Shown here: one piece after another, positions 53,601-61,764 of the stretch
How positions within the stretch are numbered: the stretch's first letter is position 1
How the letters are laid out: each line of letters begins with the position of its first letter
Assembly: GCA_964036195.1 (NCBI GenBank)
Contig: OZ038452.1
Location: 3,658,001-3,722,000, forward strand
Direction: 5' to 3'
Source of the DNA: Sphaerolaimus hirsutus
Taxonomy: Eukaryota > Nematoda > Chromadorea > Monhysterida > Sphaerolaimidae
DNA: 64,000 nucleotides
Notes under the pieces: model-generated
What the model saw: the letters and a program-made list of their open reading frames with translations, nothing else
Told to the model about the DNA's origin: nothing
Databases searched by the model: none
Program-made: the position numbers and the translations under genes

Positions 53601-56600
53601 AGTGTAACGACATGTTCGACGTGGGTTTGCACGTCTTGCATCTTGCTGTGAAGATTGTGATTGTTGATGTGATTTATCAGTTTGTGAATCATCACCCTTA
53701 TCAGGTGAAGGCTGTGAATTATCATCATCCTTTACCTCAGTGTCGATTTTATATTCAACACCGTCCTCTGTGTCGATTTCAAGAGGTACTAGGTTAGATG
53801 GAGATCTACGTGTGCGACGACCGTTACTTGACAATACTGTGACTGCACGTATTTTGCCATCGCTTGACACGTGTATTTCGTGAACGCGGCCCATTTGCCA
53901 CATGCCGCGTGGTTGTTTATCGTCTGTGATTAACACCACTTGGCCACGTTTGGGAGCTTCGTTGATTGTGCCTCTTTTCAAGCGTTGATTTTTTGCTCGA
54001 TCTTTGAGTAGGTCAATGTATTGACGTGACCACTCATACCAAAGCACTTCCCGATTGTGACGAATTTGGTCCCAAAGTAATGTGATGTCATCTCTGTCCT
54101 TTTCAGGCACAGAATTGAGTGCAATTTCGTCGATGCAGTTGACGTCATTGACACGTGGGGGTGTGAGTGTGTAGGTTTTTTCGATTTGTGAGGGTGTGAG
54201 GTTGAAAGATCCATCCGTCATTCTTTCCCATTCCTCTTTTGGAATTTTTCGCATGGGTTCAATCGTGGTGGAATCGAGTTCCAACTCACGTTTTTCATCC
54301 ATGTAACATGGTGGTGGGGTGCCCCAAAGAAAATGTATTGGGCGCAGTATCGCTGCACCAATGTCTGTGTTTGACAAGTATGACAATGGTCGCGTATTGA
54401 CGGAGAATTCGACGTCTAGCATGACTGTGAGAAATTCATGCCATGTGAGACAACGTCGTCCGCATGCTTTTTTGAGCAAGCGTTTGACTAAACCTACCAT
54501 GCGTTCATACACGCCGCCCTGCCAAGGACTATTGGCTGTGATAAAATGCCATTTTACGTCCGGTAGCATTTTGACGCAATTTTTGAATGCTGGGGCATTG
54601 TCGGACCAAATTGTGTCCGGCATGCCTCGACGTGAAATAAAACGATTTAGAGCCATAATTGTGTCAGCTGTCGAGACACTATTAGTTGACTCTAAATGGA
54701 TGGCGCGTGTACTGAAGCATGTTAGCAACAAAATGTGTTGACTGTGACGGGTTCCGTTCTGTGAATAAACTAACGGTCCCATATAATCAATGCCAATATG
54801 TTGAAATGGCTTGATTTGTGATTGAGTTCGAGTGACAGGTAATGTGTGAAAATCAGGTAATGTGAATGGACCTCCTTCCGCTTTGCGGCATGTGACACAT
54901 TTTCGCAAAATTTTTGCAACTACCTGCTTGGCACTTGACAACCAGCAGTGTTCGCGTAAATCTGCTAAAGTGTGAAGCATGCCACTGTGACCAGCAAGCT
55001 CATGAAAATGAGTAACCACTAGCGTTGTTAACCACCCTGTCTTTGGCAGGTAGTAAAACAACGAAGGGTTTCGATGTTCTTTGTGAGACACACGCGTGAC
55101 ACAATATAATAAATTATTCCACGCGTCCCATTTGAGCATGTGGTGTTTGCCAAGTTGCGCTTGTGAAATGCAACTGGCACATTCCTCTGCCTGTGAAATG
55201 CGCAATACATGTCGAAATGCTTCGTTCAAATCAGCTTGTGTGATGGGTTTTGATAAATATTCGCTTTCGCGCTTTGCAGCTTTATGCATGGAGCGATTTA
55301 GCCAATATGTCTTGACACGAAGCAAATATACGACAGTACGCAACAATTTTGACAGTGTTGAAAATCGTCGAATGTCGATTTCGAATGGATTTGAAGGGAT
55401 GTGACGTTGTCGACTTTCGACAAACGGATTTTGAGGAGTGACATTTTGTGACAAATTGGGGTCCAAGTTGACGGGTACTTGCTGTGCAAGAGCATTAGCT
55501 GGCTGTGAATCAGGCTGTGAAACGGGCTGTGAAGTTACTGCGCCAGCATATAAAGGTCGACTGATGTGAATGTCGCCTTTCGCAAGCTCTTCGGTGACAG
55601 GTTGCGCTTGATATTGTGAAATGTCAAGCATGGTTGATGTGAGAGGTTCAGCTAAAAATGTAGGTCCGGTGAACCACATTGTTTCGATCATCAGTTGATC
55701 AAAAGTGCAACCCCGTGACGCGATGTCGGCTGGGTTGTCTTTTGTAGCAACCTTGCAAATTTGAATGCAATGTTTTGACATTAGTGAGTGGATTTTTGTG
55801 ACCCGATTGTTGACAAAAGTAGCCAGCGGCTTTGCTGTATACAGCCAGCCGATGACAACGGTACTATCGGTCCAGAGGAAATTACTGTGAATTTTCCATC
55901 CACCCAGCTCAACGAGTTCATGATGTAAATAATCGATGAGCTGTGCACCAATTGTGACACCTAGCAACTCCAAGCGTGTGATTGTGAGGGGTTGACCTTG
56001 TTTTGACGGAAGTGGGGCTAGTTTTGTGCGAGCTGTGAGAAAACCACTAAAATATCGGTCATCTTCATAACCGTATTCGTCAGGTGAAATCGCTTGTTGA
56101 CGCAAATAAGCGCAAACGGCGTATCCATCTTTTGAGGCATCGCAAAACACATGTAATTCTAATGGTCTTGTGACAGCTTTGACATCGATGCCAAAAGAGT
56201 GAAATGATCGCGGGAATTTGATTTGACTTATGGACGAAAGATGTCGTTTTAAATCGTCCAGTAAGTCATCCGCCTCTGGGTCTTCAATGAGTTCATCCCA
56301 GGTTGTGATATTGCACCTTTGAATTATTTGTGACACGCGAAATTTCAACCGAAATAACGCGGGTGCTGTGACGCCAATAGGATCATATGTCGAAGCCAGC
56401 AATTTATTTAAATTGCGGCGAGTGGCTGTGACAATGAGCGTGAAATCTTTTTTGGGAGCTGGCACTGCAATGGTGTCTTCAATGTGATCGTAAACGAGAC
56501 CCATTACTTTGATGTATTGTGACTTTTTCGGGTTGAGGTCATCGGGTTTGATTTTTTCCGAGACCATAGGCGAATTTGTCATCCATTCGCGCATGTTGAA

Positions 56601-59450
56601 ATTTGCTCTGGCAAAAACAGCTTTAATTAAACGATAGAGCTGTATTGCATATTTGTCATCATCTACGCTGATAACTAAATTATCAACGTAAATGCTGTTG
56701 AGCAACAGCTCCAGTTTCATTCGTTCATTGGTTTCAGCGGGATGCATGTGAGCTAATTCCTCTTCTAGGTGATATTTGATGACAGTTGATAAAATGGATG
56801 GACTGCATGTGAGGCCAAACAGCACCCTTGTGAATTGCATCATTTGAATATTGTCTTCATGTGACGGAATGGTGTCATCACGCAGCCAGTAAAATTTTGT
56901 GAAGGCGCGTGATTTTGGGTGAAGAGCAATTTGTAAAAATGCTTTTTCAATATCCGCTAATAACACCACTTTTCCAGCTCTGAAGCGAAGCATTAATCCG
57001 AGCGCCAGTGGTGTGAGAACTGGGCCTCGAAACAAGCAATTATTGAGACTTGGTTTGCCTGCAGAACCATCATACACTATTCGACATGTTGTCGATCTGC
57101 CAGGTGTGAGGACAGGTTGGTGAGGTAAGATGTGTTCTTGCAGACCATCTTGTGAACCATAGACGGTTTCGATGACCCCCTTGTGAAGTTGATCTGAGAT
57201 GACTTTCGCATATGTAGCGAATAAATCGGGATCTTTTCGAAACCGTTTCAACAGTGACAGAAAGCGACGAAATGCTTCTGCATTGTTAGTTGGCAATTCT
57301 TGAATGGTTGACTTGAATGGCCAATCTACGCTATAGCGACCGGTTTCTGGATCAAGAGTAATTGATTCCAGAATTAACTGTTCAGCTATGTCGTCATCAT
57401 GTGATAAGGGATCATCTGTGATACCTATTGACTCGAGACTGTGAAATTGAAATAATGTCTCTTGGCCAACAGCAACAGCTGACGAAGCATGTGAACTGCA
57501 TGAAACCATGAATTGATGTGGGGAAATGTCGGGTGTTGTGACGAATGATTGTGAGGACGCATTTCCGCCTAACATCAACCCAAGTATTGATTCGACTATG
57601 ATCAAGCCAGATGGGAGTTCGATTTCTGTTGGTCGAATATCGAACTTCCAATAATAGTCTTGACCAATGACTACATCTGGTTGACATAGTTTGTGACAAA
57701 ACTCATCAGTCATTTCGGTCAATTCAAGCGGTTCCGCGAATTGTTCTTGTGCATGTTCACCGTACACAATATAAATGACTGTTTTGTCGTCTTGTGACAA
57801 AGGAGGTGGGCATGCATATGTTGCTAAATTATCCACTGCACGTAAGGTGAGCGGAATTTGTAACATATTGCCCTTATTGTCGACGTGTTTGTAAATAGGC
57901 ATGACAGCCTCGACCAAAAACGTATTGACTGTGACAGGCGTTTTTGTCGCAAACACGTTCATTTGAAGAACAACATCTCCTTTGTTTTCAAAGTTATACT
58001 CATTTGCCACGGATGCTTTAATGTATGAATATTCGCATCCAGTGTCAAAGAATATTAACAAAGGGTCTGTGACTCGATTTAATTCAGCGTCTTTATTAAT
58101 TAATGAAGCCTGGGCCACTTGCAAACGAACAATAGGTGCAAAATCGAACTCACATTCTTGTTCGGCCTGCTGCCTGGTAGCGGGGTTGGGGTTACCGTAA
58201 CCCGCCTGTGCGCTCAGCACCTCCACCGTGGGCCTGTGACTAGGTTGAAGTGGCACCGACGATGACATTTGATTCGGGTTGAGGTGTGGGTACACCTCGT
58301 ACCGTTTCTGCTGGAAGCCGCGGATTTTGGCCTCGACGGTCTCCATATCTGTGCCTTCCTGGATGAGGTTGGCACGGAGCGTCGTCCACAGCTCGTTCTC
58401 GCTGTGATATTTGCGGGCTTCCTCCTGAGCTTTCGCCTGTTGTGCGTTAGCGGGCCTCGGCCATTCGCCCATGTCGAGCGGGCCGTCCATGTCCAGCTGG
58501 TACAGCGTACTCTGTCTCCACCGGAAATCGTTTTCATCCGGTGGGATGACACACACGCTCATCGGTTCCGTTTGTGAAGGCGGATACGATGGCGGTGCAT
58601 GTGACGACGCCGCGCCCGTTGTGATTACCTGAGCGTTGACAAAATTAGCGCTCGTTGCTTTGACAAAGGCTTTATTTTGTGAATTGTTTACCTGACGCCT
58701 GGCGGGTGCCTGTCTGGTAGGACAGAACGCCCCGTGATGCTGACCAATCTGGCGACAGTAGTAGCAACTCAATTGTTGAGTGCACTGTGCCGCTTGATGG
58801 CCTCTGCGCGTGCAGCGCGTGCACACGTCGCCCAAAGCTCGCAACCGTTCAGTGCGCTCTCTCGGTGTGACGTATTGAGGGCAATCGGTTGTGTAGTGCT
58901 CTTTGACGCCGCAGAACAAGCACTCGAATTTCGGCTGGCGATAGTTAGCAGCAGGTTGTGAGGGCTGCTTTTGACTAATCGCTCCGATCGCTGGAGTTCT
59001 GGGAGGTTGAGTGGAATTTTTATTTTTTCCTTGTGATTTACCAGCGTTAGCGTTGGTACCAGCAAAAGCAACCGTATTGTGAATAGGTTTTGGTTTTGAA
59101 AAGGTATTTTGTGATTTATTTCCCTTTTTCTTTTGCTGTTGCCAACCTCCTCCATTTTGTGGCTTTTTTACCGATGAATTTTGTGATTTCTGAACAACAG
59201 TTGAAGATTGTGAACTTTGTTGTTCAGTTTTCATCGCGTCTAACCGAGCACGAGCAATGGTAGTTAATGCATCGACAAACCTGACGACTGTGAGTTCGGT
59301 GTCGCCGGTTACAGCGGTGCGCATCGAATTCCGGTGTTCTTCTGTGACGGCAAGAACAATATTATCGGGAAGATAACCACGAATTATTCTTAACACTGCA
59401 CCAGAATCGACACTTTCACCTCTTTCTTTAAGTTGATTGAGAGTTGACAA
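50664..59450 (-). CDS. BEL/Pao Gag(C-term)-Pol-Env polyprotein frame
   Basis: About 2928 codons, in the same frame as gag but after a UGA at 59457-59459. The first listed codon is TTG, so this is a continuation and not an independent start. Domains by residue: three CCHC zinc knuckles about 176-245 (CLFCGVKEHYTTDC first); a PPSY motif about 287; aspartic protease FFDTGC about 469; reverse transcriptase about 790-960 with LLADIEKAF and IYVDNLVIS; RNase H about 1100-1250 (FCDASKDG, TRLELLG, WTDSTVV); integrase with its HHCC zinc site about 1480-1522 and D, D, E at about 1554, 1617 and 1648 (IGIDYMGPL, WSDNAPAF, GGVYERM). From about residue 1960 an envelope-like protein follows: a hydrophobic possible signal peptide (MALSLLIQSKL), a Cys-rich ectodomain with N-glycosylation sequons, one TM helix about 2527-2549, then a long basic tail with PPPY at 51048-51059. 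The stretch before the TM (HHHFQNLQRLEQ, GIGQGVGAYFEGVGKELG) recalls chuvirus-type class III glycoproteins; this is a tentative reading. Env is probably made from a spliced RNA or by cleavage. Confidence 0.92.
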   Translation of the reverse strand: MSTLNQLKERGESVDSGAVLRIIRGYLPDNIVLAVTEEHRNSMRTAVTGDTELTVVRFVDALTTIARARLDAMKTEQQSSQSSTVVQKSQNSSVKKPQNGGGWQQQKKKGNKSQNTFSKPKPIHNTVAFAGTNANAGKSQGKNKNSTQPPRTPAIGAISQKQPSQPAANYRQPKFECLFCGVKEHYTTDCPQYVTPRERTERLRALGDVCTRCTRRGHQAAQCTQQLSCYYCRQIGQHHGAFCPTRQAPARRQVNNSQNKAFVKATSANFVNAQVITTGAASSHAPPSYPPSQTEPMSVCVIPPDENDFRWRQSTLYQLDMDGPLDMGEWPRPANAQQAKAQEEARKYHSENELWTTLRANLIQEGTDMETVEAKIRGFQQKRYEVYPHLNPNQMSSSVPLQPSHRPTVEVLSAQAGYGNPNPATRQQAEQECEFDFAPIVRLQVAQASLINKDAELNRVTDPLLIFFDTGCEYSYIKASVANEYNFENKGDVVLQMNVFATKTPVTVNTFLVEAVMPIYKHVDNKGNMLQIPLTLRAVDNLATYACPPPLSQDDKTVIYIVYGEHAQEQFAEPLELTEMTDEFCHKLCQPDVVIGQDYYWKFDIRPTEIELPSGLIIVESILGLMLGGNASSQSFVTTPDISPHQFMVSCSSHASSAVAVGQETLFQFHSLESIGITDDPLSHDDDIAEQLILESITLDPETGRYSVDWPFKSTIQELPTNNAEAFRRFLSLLKRFRKDPDLFATYAKVISDQLHKGVIETVYGSQDGLQEHILPHQPVLTPGRSTTCRIVYDGSAGKPSLNNCLFRGPVLTPLALGLMLRFRAGKVVLLADIEKAFLQIALHPKSRAFTKFYWLRDDTIPSHEDNIQMMQFTRVLFGLTCSPSILSTVIKYHLEEELAHMHPAETNERMKLELLLNSIYVDNLVISVDDDKYAIQLYRLIKAVFARANFNMREWMTNSPMVSEKIKPDDLNPKKSQYIKVMGLVYDHIEDTIAVPAPKKDFTLIVTATRRNLNKLLASTYDPIGVTAPALFRLKFRVSQIIQRCNITTWDELIEDPEADDLLDDLKRHLSSISQIKFPRSFHSFGIDVKAVTRPLELHVFCDASKDGYAVCAYLRQQAISPDEYGYEDDRYFSGFLTARTKLAPLPSKQGQPLTITRLELLGVTIGAQLIDYLHHELVELGGWKIHSNFLWTDSTVVIGWLYTAKPLATFVNNRVTKIHSLMSKHCIQICKVATKDNPADIASRGCTFDQLMIETMWFTGPTFLAEPLTSTMLDISQYQAQPVTEELAKGDIHISRPLYAGAVTSQPVSQPDSQPANALAQQVPVNLDPNLSQNVTPQNPFVESRQRHIPSNPFEIDIRRFSTLSKLLRTVVYLLRVKTYWLNRSMHKAAKRESEYLSKPITQADLNEAFRHVLRISQAEECASCISQAQLGKHHMLKWDAWNNLLYCVTRVSHKEHRNPSLFYYLPKTGWLTTLVVTHFHELAGHSGMLHTLADLREHCWLSSAKQVVAKILRKCVTCRKAEGGPFTLPDFHTLPVTRTQSQIKPFQHIGIDYMGPLVYSQNGTRHSQHILLLTCFSTRAIHLESTNSVSTADTIMALNRFISRRGMPDTIWSDNAPAFKNCVKMLPDVKWHFITANSPWQGGVYERMVGLVKRLLKKACGRRCLTWHEFLTVMLDVEFSVNTRPLSYLSNTDIGAAILRPIHFLWGTPPPCYMDEKRELELDSTTIEPMRKIPKEEWERMTDGSFNLTPSQIEKTYTLTPPRVNDVNCIDEIALNSVPEKDRDDITLLWDQIRHNREVLWYEWSRQYIDLLKDRAKNQRLKRGTINEAPKRGQVVLITDDKQPRGMWQMGRVHEIHVSSDGKIRAVTVLSSNGRRTRRSPSNLVPLEIDTEDGVEYKIDTEVKDDDNSQPSPDKGDDSQTDKSHQQSQSSQQDARRANPRRTCRYTGTYSFWGNVSHLMALSLLIQSKLANALTWTDQYHKTFNLCHKTRTGHAIQLPEKVTCHFPQVTAIEDIVVSIWTLRVQPQTTPIYRCFQQEHTIVTYMSLVGGKAMLPPEIIKNHRVTTYDCMIAYQNKTWKGEPLIKIGHALWSTNKSLHIDYCYFCHNLSNTVMNFHIEEGVVASLDGKKIVSEIQDLSHCNPQAGYCYDSDNGVSLWNATAFNKQCAFQEIGQFDAQYSQNHYIVEKLQAAFSVTWRSQQFPNNAECVPKDAKYIDQGSAFIQFLRYQLKKLKKPPTEKAPLHFKLAPNLDVGVFHLLTARQQYEVDKIAHLEQKQFGSIWQQLCHIRQTQLDIIHAIVTFNPTLGLRALLGRQNLYAEWHGDILMFWDCKPVTAEIIYFQHEYNNTCYKFLPVKVTNHPHIMFVAPGTNDLITHSPIDHCLMKDHKYYQLNDNSWANENGPTNLHVTKLPIELIWAGSWKPFTLNVSGSPGVSMTDIAFSIMAAHHHFQNLQRLEQQVTRSVDYIATKSNDPKAVQAYIAGIGQGVGAYFEGVGKELGHIIHGSVTGGASALDTLLTGPLQTAVNIILIILTIAGIGYIVYVYMQWRLVTGRGMLPDIKGFFRRKGRKDKNPNKWEPRPFNKEKSVSDGDVTARRSRQAVSTNPLCQTKSSHNRHNRQVRHSYLQSLSHPSNEFLHSNGFQDARYSLDRIPRSVIVPNAPKKSKWRRGRAGSQNLHPPASHNRRARHQTPDSQSPSLSQRKSQWKTRSLTASPCKSDSRDSLESQGSQVSRNCHTKHFPLYPKLFTNSITSIKNWSNQKLNDLKRSVTFLRQTPSQSDIELGEMEESHDQELDPPPYHLTNSTQSLHSVRPHSQPPMSPCYQANRLQHRSNGSPPSRRGRSSTRPTRSDKPSRGSPRNLRSSPTGRDDQRGPQKTRRPDTGKAASLRRMPSNPWTSIMRRAGKMPASKTPTICYHRSDESITGV
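50686..51804 (-). CDS. Overlapping frame inside the Env tail (possible accessory gene)
   Basis: A second frame, -1 relative to the polyprotein, is open for 372 codons over the Env cytoplasmic tail and for about 40 codons further upstream to near 51927. Its first codon here is GTG; the first ATG in frame is at 51717, giving 343 residues. It ends only 22 nt before the main-frame stop. The product would have a basic N-terminus (GKRRRRNRQKKP), a Ser-rich middle with another basic stretch (RKSRSRTRSPT) and an acidic end (MDEHHEEGRENAGVEDADD). That layout resembles retroviral regulatory proteins, but no homology is recognised. Expression could use splicing, -1 frameshifting or leaky initiation. No transcript evidence is visible. 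Confidence 0.5.
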   Translation of the reverse strand: MAARNRQGYAARHQGLFPKKGQKGQKPKQMGAPPVQQGKIGKRRRRNRQKKPASGFNKPALSNQIVTQSSQSSSSSQLPSKFVTPLKRVSPFKRLSGRTVQPRSDPPIGYSTERAEEIEMETGARRVTKPAPSCESQPQSSSPNARLTVTEPVTTEVTMEDAIPDREPLQKRLKRFAGVAGLPGEQKLSHKTFSFIPQTFHKFNNINQKLVKSKVKRSKKICDLPQTNTFTVRHRARRDGRKSRSRTRSPTVPFDQFNSITSQCTTSFTTSHVPLLSSQPLAASEQWQPTEPSRAIVDETDALRQAFERLAEESEKLPNWPGRPAGAPEDQAPGHGEGSQPEEDAVEPMDEHHEEGRENAGVEDADDLLPQE

Positions 59451-59456
59451 AAGGGT

Positions 59457-60389
59457 TCATGTGAAATTTGTGAGAGAGTCTCCTCTTGACGAAGGTTTTT
59501 CAAGTGAATACAATTTATCCCAAAGGGCTGCTTGTACCCGATGCGTTTCACCAAAATTTGATTGTAACATGGTGACCGCTGTGATGTAATCTCGACCATC
59601 ACCTTTTAATCCGGCTAGCAGTTCTGCTGCTGGACCGGTAAGGCTGAGCTTGAGGTATGTATATTTCATACCCATTGACAAATTAGCTCGGTCGTGAATT
59701 TGAGCTCGAAAAATCTCCCACCAAGCTGCCCATTCTAACGGATCACCGCTATATTTAGCAAGCTCGATTTTTGGTAACTTTAACAAAGTTTCCGGTTGTG
59801 AAGGTTGAGAACTACTTCCCATATTGACATTGTTGTAAGGGGGTTGTGAAAGGGGTTGAGTAGTTAAATCAACAGTGGACTGACCTTTCAAGGAAAGTAT
59901 CAACCTTTCCGCGGATTTGATGTGCGCTTGGGCGGACGCAATCCTCGATTCCAGCTCATCCATGAGCATCATCGCGTTGTTCGAGCCAGAGTAGAGCGCG
60001 CGATCCAATTTTGCGTTGGCGCTCTTTATCTCCTCGGCCGCTCCGTCTTCGTCTCTGTCTAGGCTTATGATGTAATCTTGGACAGTGGTTGTGAATTTGT
60101 CCATAGCCGTAGACAGGTCCGAGCGTTTCATCTCGGCCTGGTAGCCGTAGGCCTGAAGTAGTTCTAATACTTCCTCCGCCGCCCGTATGTTGACGGCGGC
60201 GGGTTGTGACTCGTCCTTGATGATTTTAGGAATCGGTTTGGATGTGAATCGTAGCACTCCGTTGCGCACTCCGGTCAACGCCCGGCTATGCTGAGTCAAC
60301 GGATGAGCTGTGTCGAACTCCTCAACGTTGCTCGCAGGCATAGCTGCGGCGGCGGCGGCGCGCTGAGCGCGTATGCGTTCGTCGGCCAT
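59457..60389 (-). CDS. BEL/Pao Gag, N-terminal part, ended by UGA
   Basis: ATG at 60389, 310 codons. The N-terminus is Ala-rich (MADERIRAQRAAAAAAMPAS), followed by a charged helical region (about 70-170) and a capsid-like segment about 205-300 containing KLPKIELAKYSGDPLEWAAW and YTYLKLSLTGPAAELL, typical of BEL/Pao Gag. It stops at TGA (59457-59459) in the middle of what should be continuous Gag, and the same frame stays open beyond. This is either an inactivating point mutation or a read-through signal. Confidence 0.88.
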   Translation of the reverse strand: MADERIRAQRAAAAAAMPASNVEEFDTAHPLTQHSRALTGVRNGVLRFTSKPIPKIIKDESQPAAVNIRAAEEVLELLQAYGYQAEMKRSDLSTAMDKFTTTVQDYIISLDRDEDGAAEEIKSANAKLDRALYSGSNNAMMLMDELESRIASAQAHIKSAERLILSLKGQSTVDLTTQPLSQPPYNNVNMGSSSQPSQPETLLKLPKIELAKYSGDPLEWAAWWEIFRAQIHDRANLSMGMKYTYLKLSLTGPAAELLAGLKGDGRDYITAVTMLQSNFGETHRVQAALWDKLYSLEKPSSRGDSLTNFT

Positions 60390-60651
60390 AGCAAAGTTTG
60401 ATCAATTTATTGCTTATTAGCAAAGTGGTAGCTAGCTGTGAACGAAATAAAATAATAAAATAAATATTTCGAATCTTGTGACTTGTACTTGTAAAATCGT
60501 AAGTATTTATGCACGCGCTACTAACGATTTTGCGTCCAAAACCGTATTACCGTAACCCCGTGCGTGTGACTCAAACTGTGAAAAGCAATTTCCAATGAAA
60601 TTTCACGCGAGACGACTTATTTAGAGTGACCAATTAGTTTTAATTAGTCAC
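60390..60651 (-). other. BEL/Pao leader between primer site and gag
   Basis: 262 bp of AT-rich untranslated leader, including TAATTAGTCACC and AAATAATAAA tracts. No short upstream gene is supported. Confidence 0.6.
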
Positions 60652-60667
60652 CCTGCTCGCTGCGCCA
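60652..60667 (-). promoter_or_regulatory. Primer binding site, tRNA-Ser-like
   Basis: On the element strand TGGCGCAGCGAGCAGG directly follows the LTR. Its complement CCTGCTCGCTGCGCCA looks like a tRNA 3' end: T-stem CCTGC, acceptor TCGCTGC, discriminator G, then CCA. A G discriminator with acceptor 5' strand GCAGCGA fits tRNA-Ser (inference). Confidence 0.75.
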
Positions 60668-61764
60668 TGTAAAATAATACGGAACTTGTTGAATTGACTT
60701 GTGAACCAGCTCCTATTCCTAACCGAGGAAGAGGACAAATGTGAACAAGTGAAAGTTGACGTGAAGCGTCGTCTCTAGTTGACGTTCCGTTATTTTATCA
60801 AATGTGATTAGTTGAGTTGAAGTGAATTGACGTGAGTTAGTGTGAAGCAAATTTAGATTGTTTACCAAAGGTTTTGACGAACGTTTTTATTTAGGCGATT
60901 AAATACAAAGAATTAAATGTAAATAAAATATATATAAAATATACGTAAACAAAGGAATTAATTTACAACTAAATTAATTACTTAAATAAAACGTAAAAGA
61001 AGCTCTAATTACCGGAGAAATAAGGCAATTAAAAGAAGGCACTTAATTACGACAAAAGGCGAGAATTAAGTGGCGCGGTTGTGAATAAAGCACCTCAAAC
61101 AGCGCTGGTGTGAAATAAAGCACTGAGGTGACTTAGAGCACCAAGCGTTAAACTTAGCACCAAAAACAAGCGACTTAATAAAGTGACTACGGCGCTTATT
61201 TAGATCCTAGGAAGAGATTCGTGTGAAGTTGACGAGGTTGCAAACACTGCCGATTGTAGCTGTGAAATCGGCTTTTAAGGGCCGACCGATGGCGATTGGT
61301 TTGGCGCCAATCGGTCGGCTCTAATCTCCGATTTTTACCCAACATTTCCAATTGTGAAAGTTCAATCCTTGCCCGCTCGCTTCTCCGATGAAAAGCGAGC
61401 TAAACTGGCAAGATAGTGAAAATGTGAGACAAGCCAGACGGCATTTGAAATGGCGCGCGGGCCCGGCGCCCTGCTCGGGGCGGGCCCGCTGCTTAACATA
61501 AACATGACGGCGTATATGCGTGCTGCTTGTCAAGGAAATGTGGCGGAATGTGAGCAATGACTAAGATCTAAATATGTGAACGATGTGAAGCGCACGTTGT
61601 AAACAACATCGCTTGAGATATTAATTGGTGAAGGTGAAGATGTTAAAATGGGAATGTAAATATGAATGAAATCTTGACGAGTTGAATTAATTGAATATAA
61701 AAGAGAACATAAGAAAGTTAACTTAAATATTATAGGTTTTTACATTTTACGATAATGTTACACA
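60668..61764 (-). repeat. BEL/Pao 5' LTR
   Basis: 1097 bp, ends TGT/ACA, and contains the promoter of the element in minus orientation. It also supplies the TAA (61758-61760) that now ends the interrupted host frame to its right. Confidence 0.97.

Larger units (their letters stand above)
49484..61764 (-). mobile_element. BEL/Pao LTR retroelement with envelope, near-intact
   Basis: Two 1097-bp LTRs beginning TGT and ending ACA are flanked by a 4-bp target duplication CTTC (49480-49483, 61765-61768). Internal order on the minus strand is primer site, gag, then one frame with zinc knuckles, protease, RT, RNase H, integrase and an envelope-like part. The domain order and the RT box YVDN fit BEL/Pao. 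The LTRs differ at about 5 sites, so the insertion is young. One in-frame UGA interrupts gag. It landed in the 3' end of another open frame (61758-63182). Confidence 0.95.

Noticed and set aside
59457..59459. UGA as selenocysteine codon
   Set aside because: No reason for selenocysteine in Gag and no SECIS-like element was identified. Mutation or read-through is simpler.
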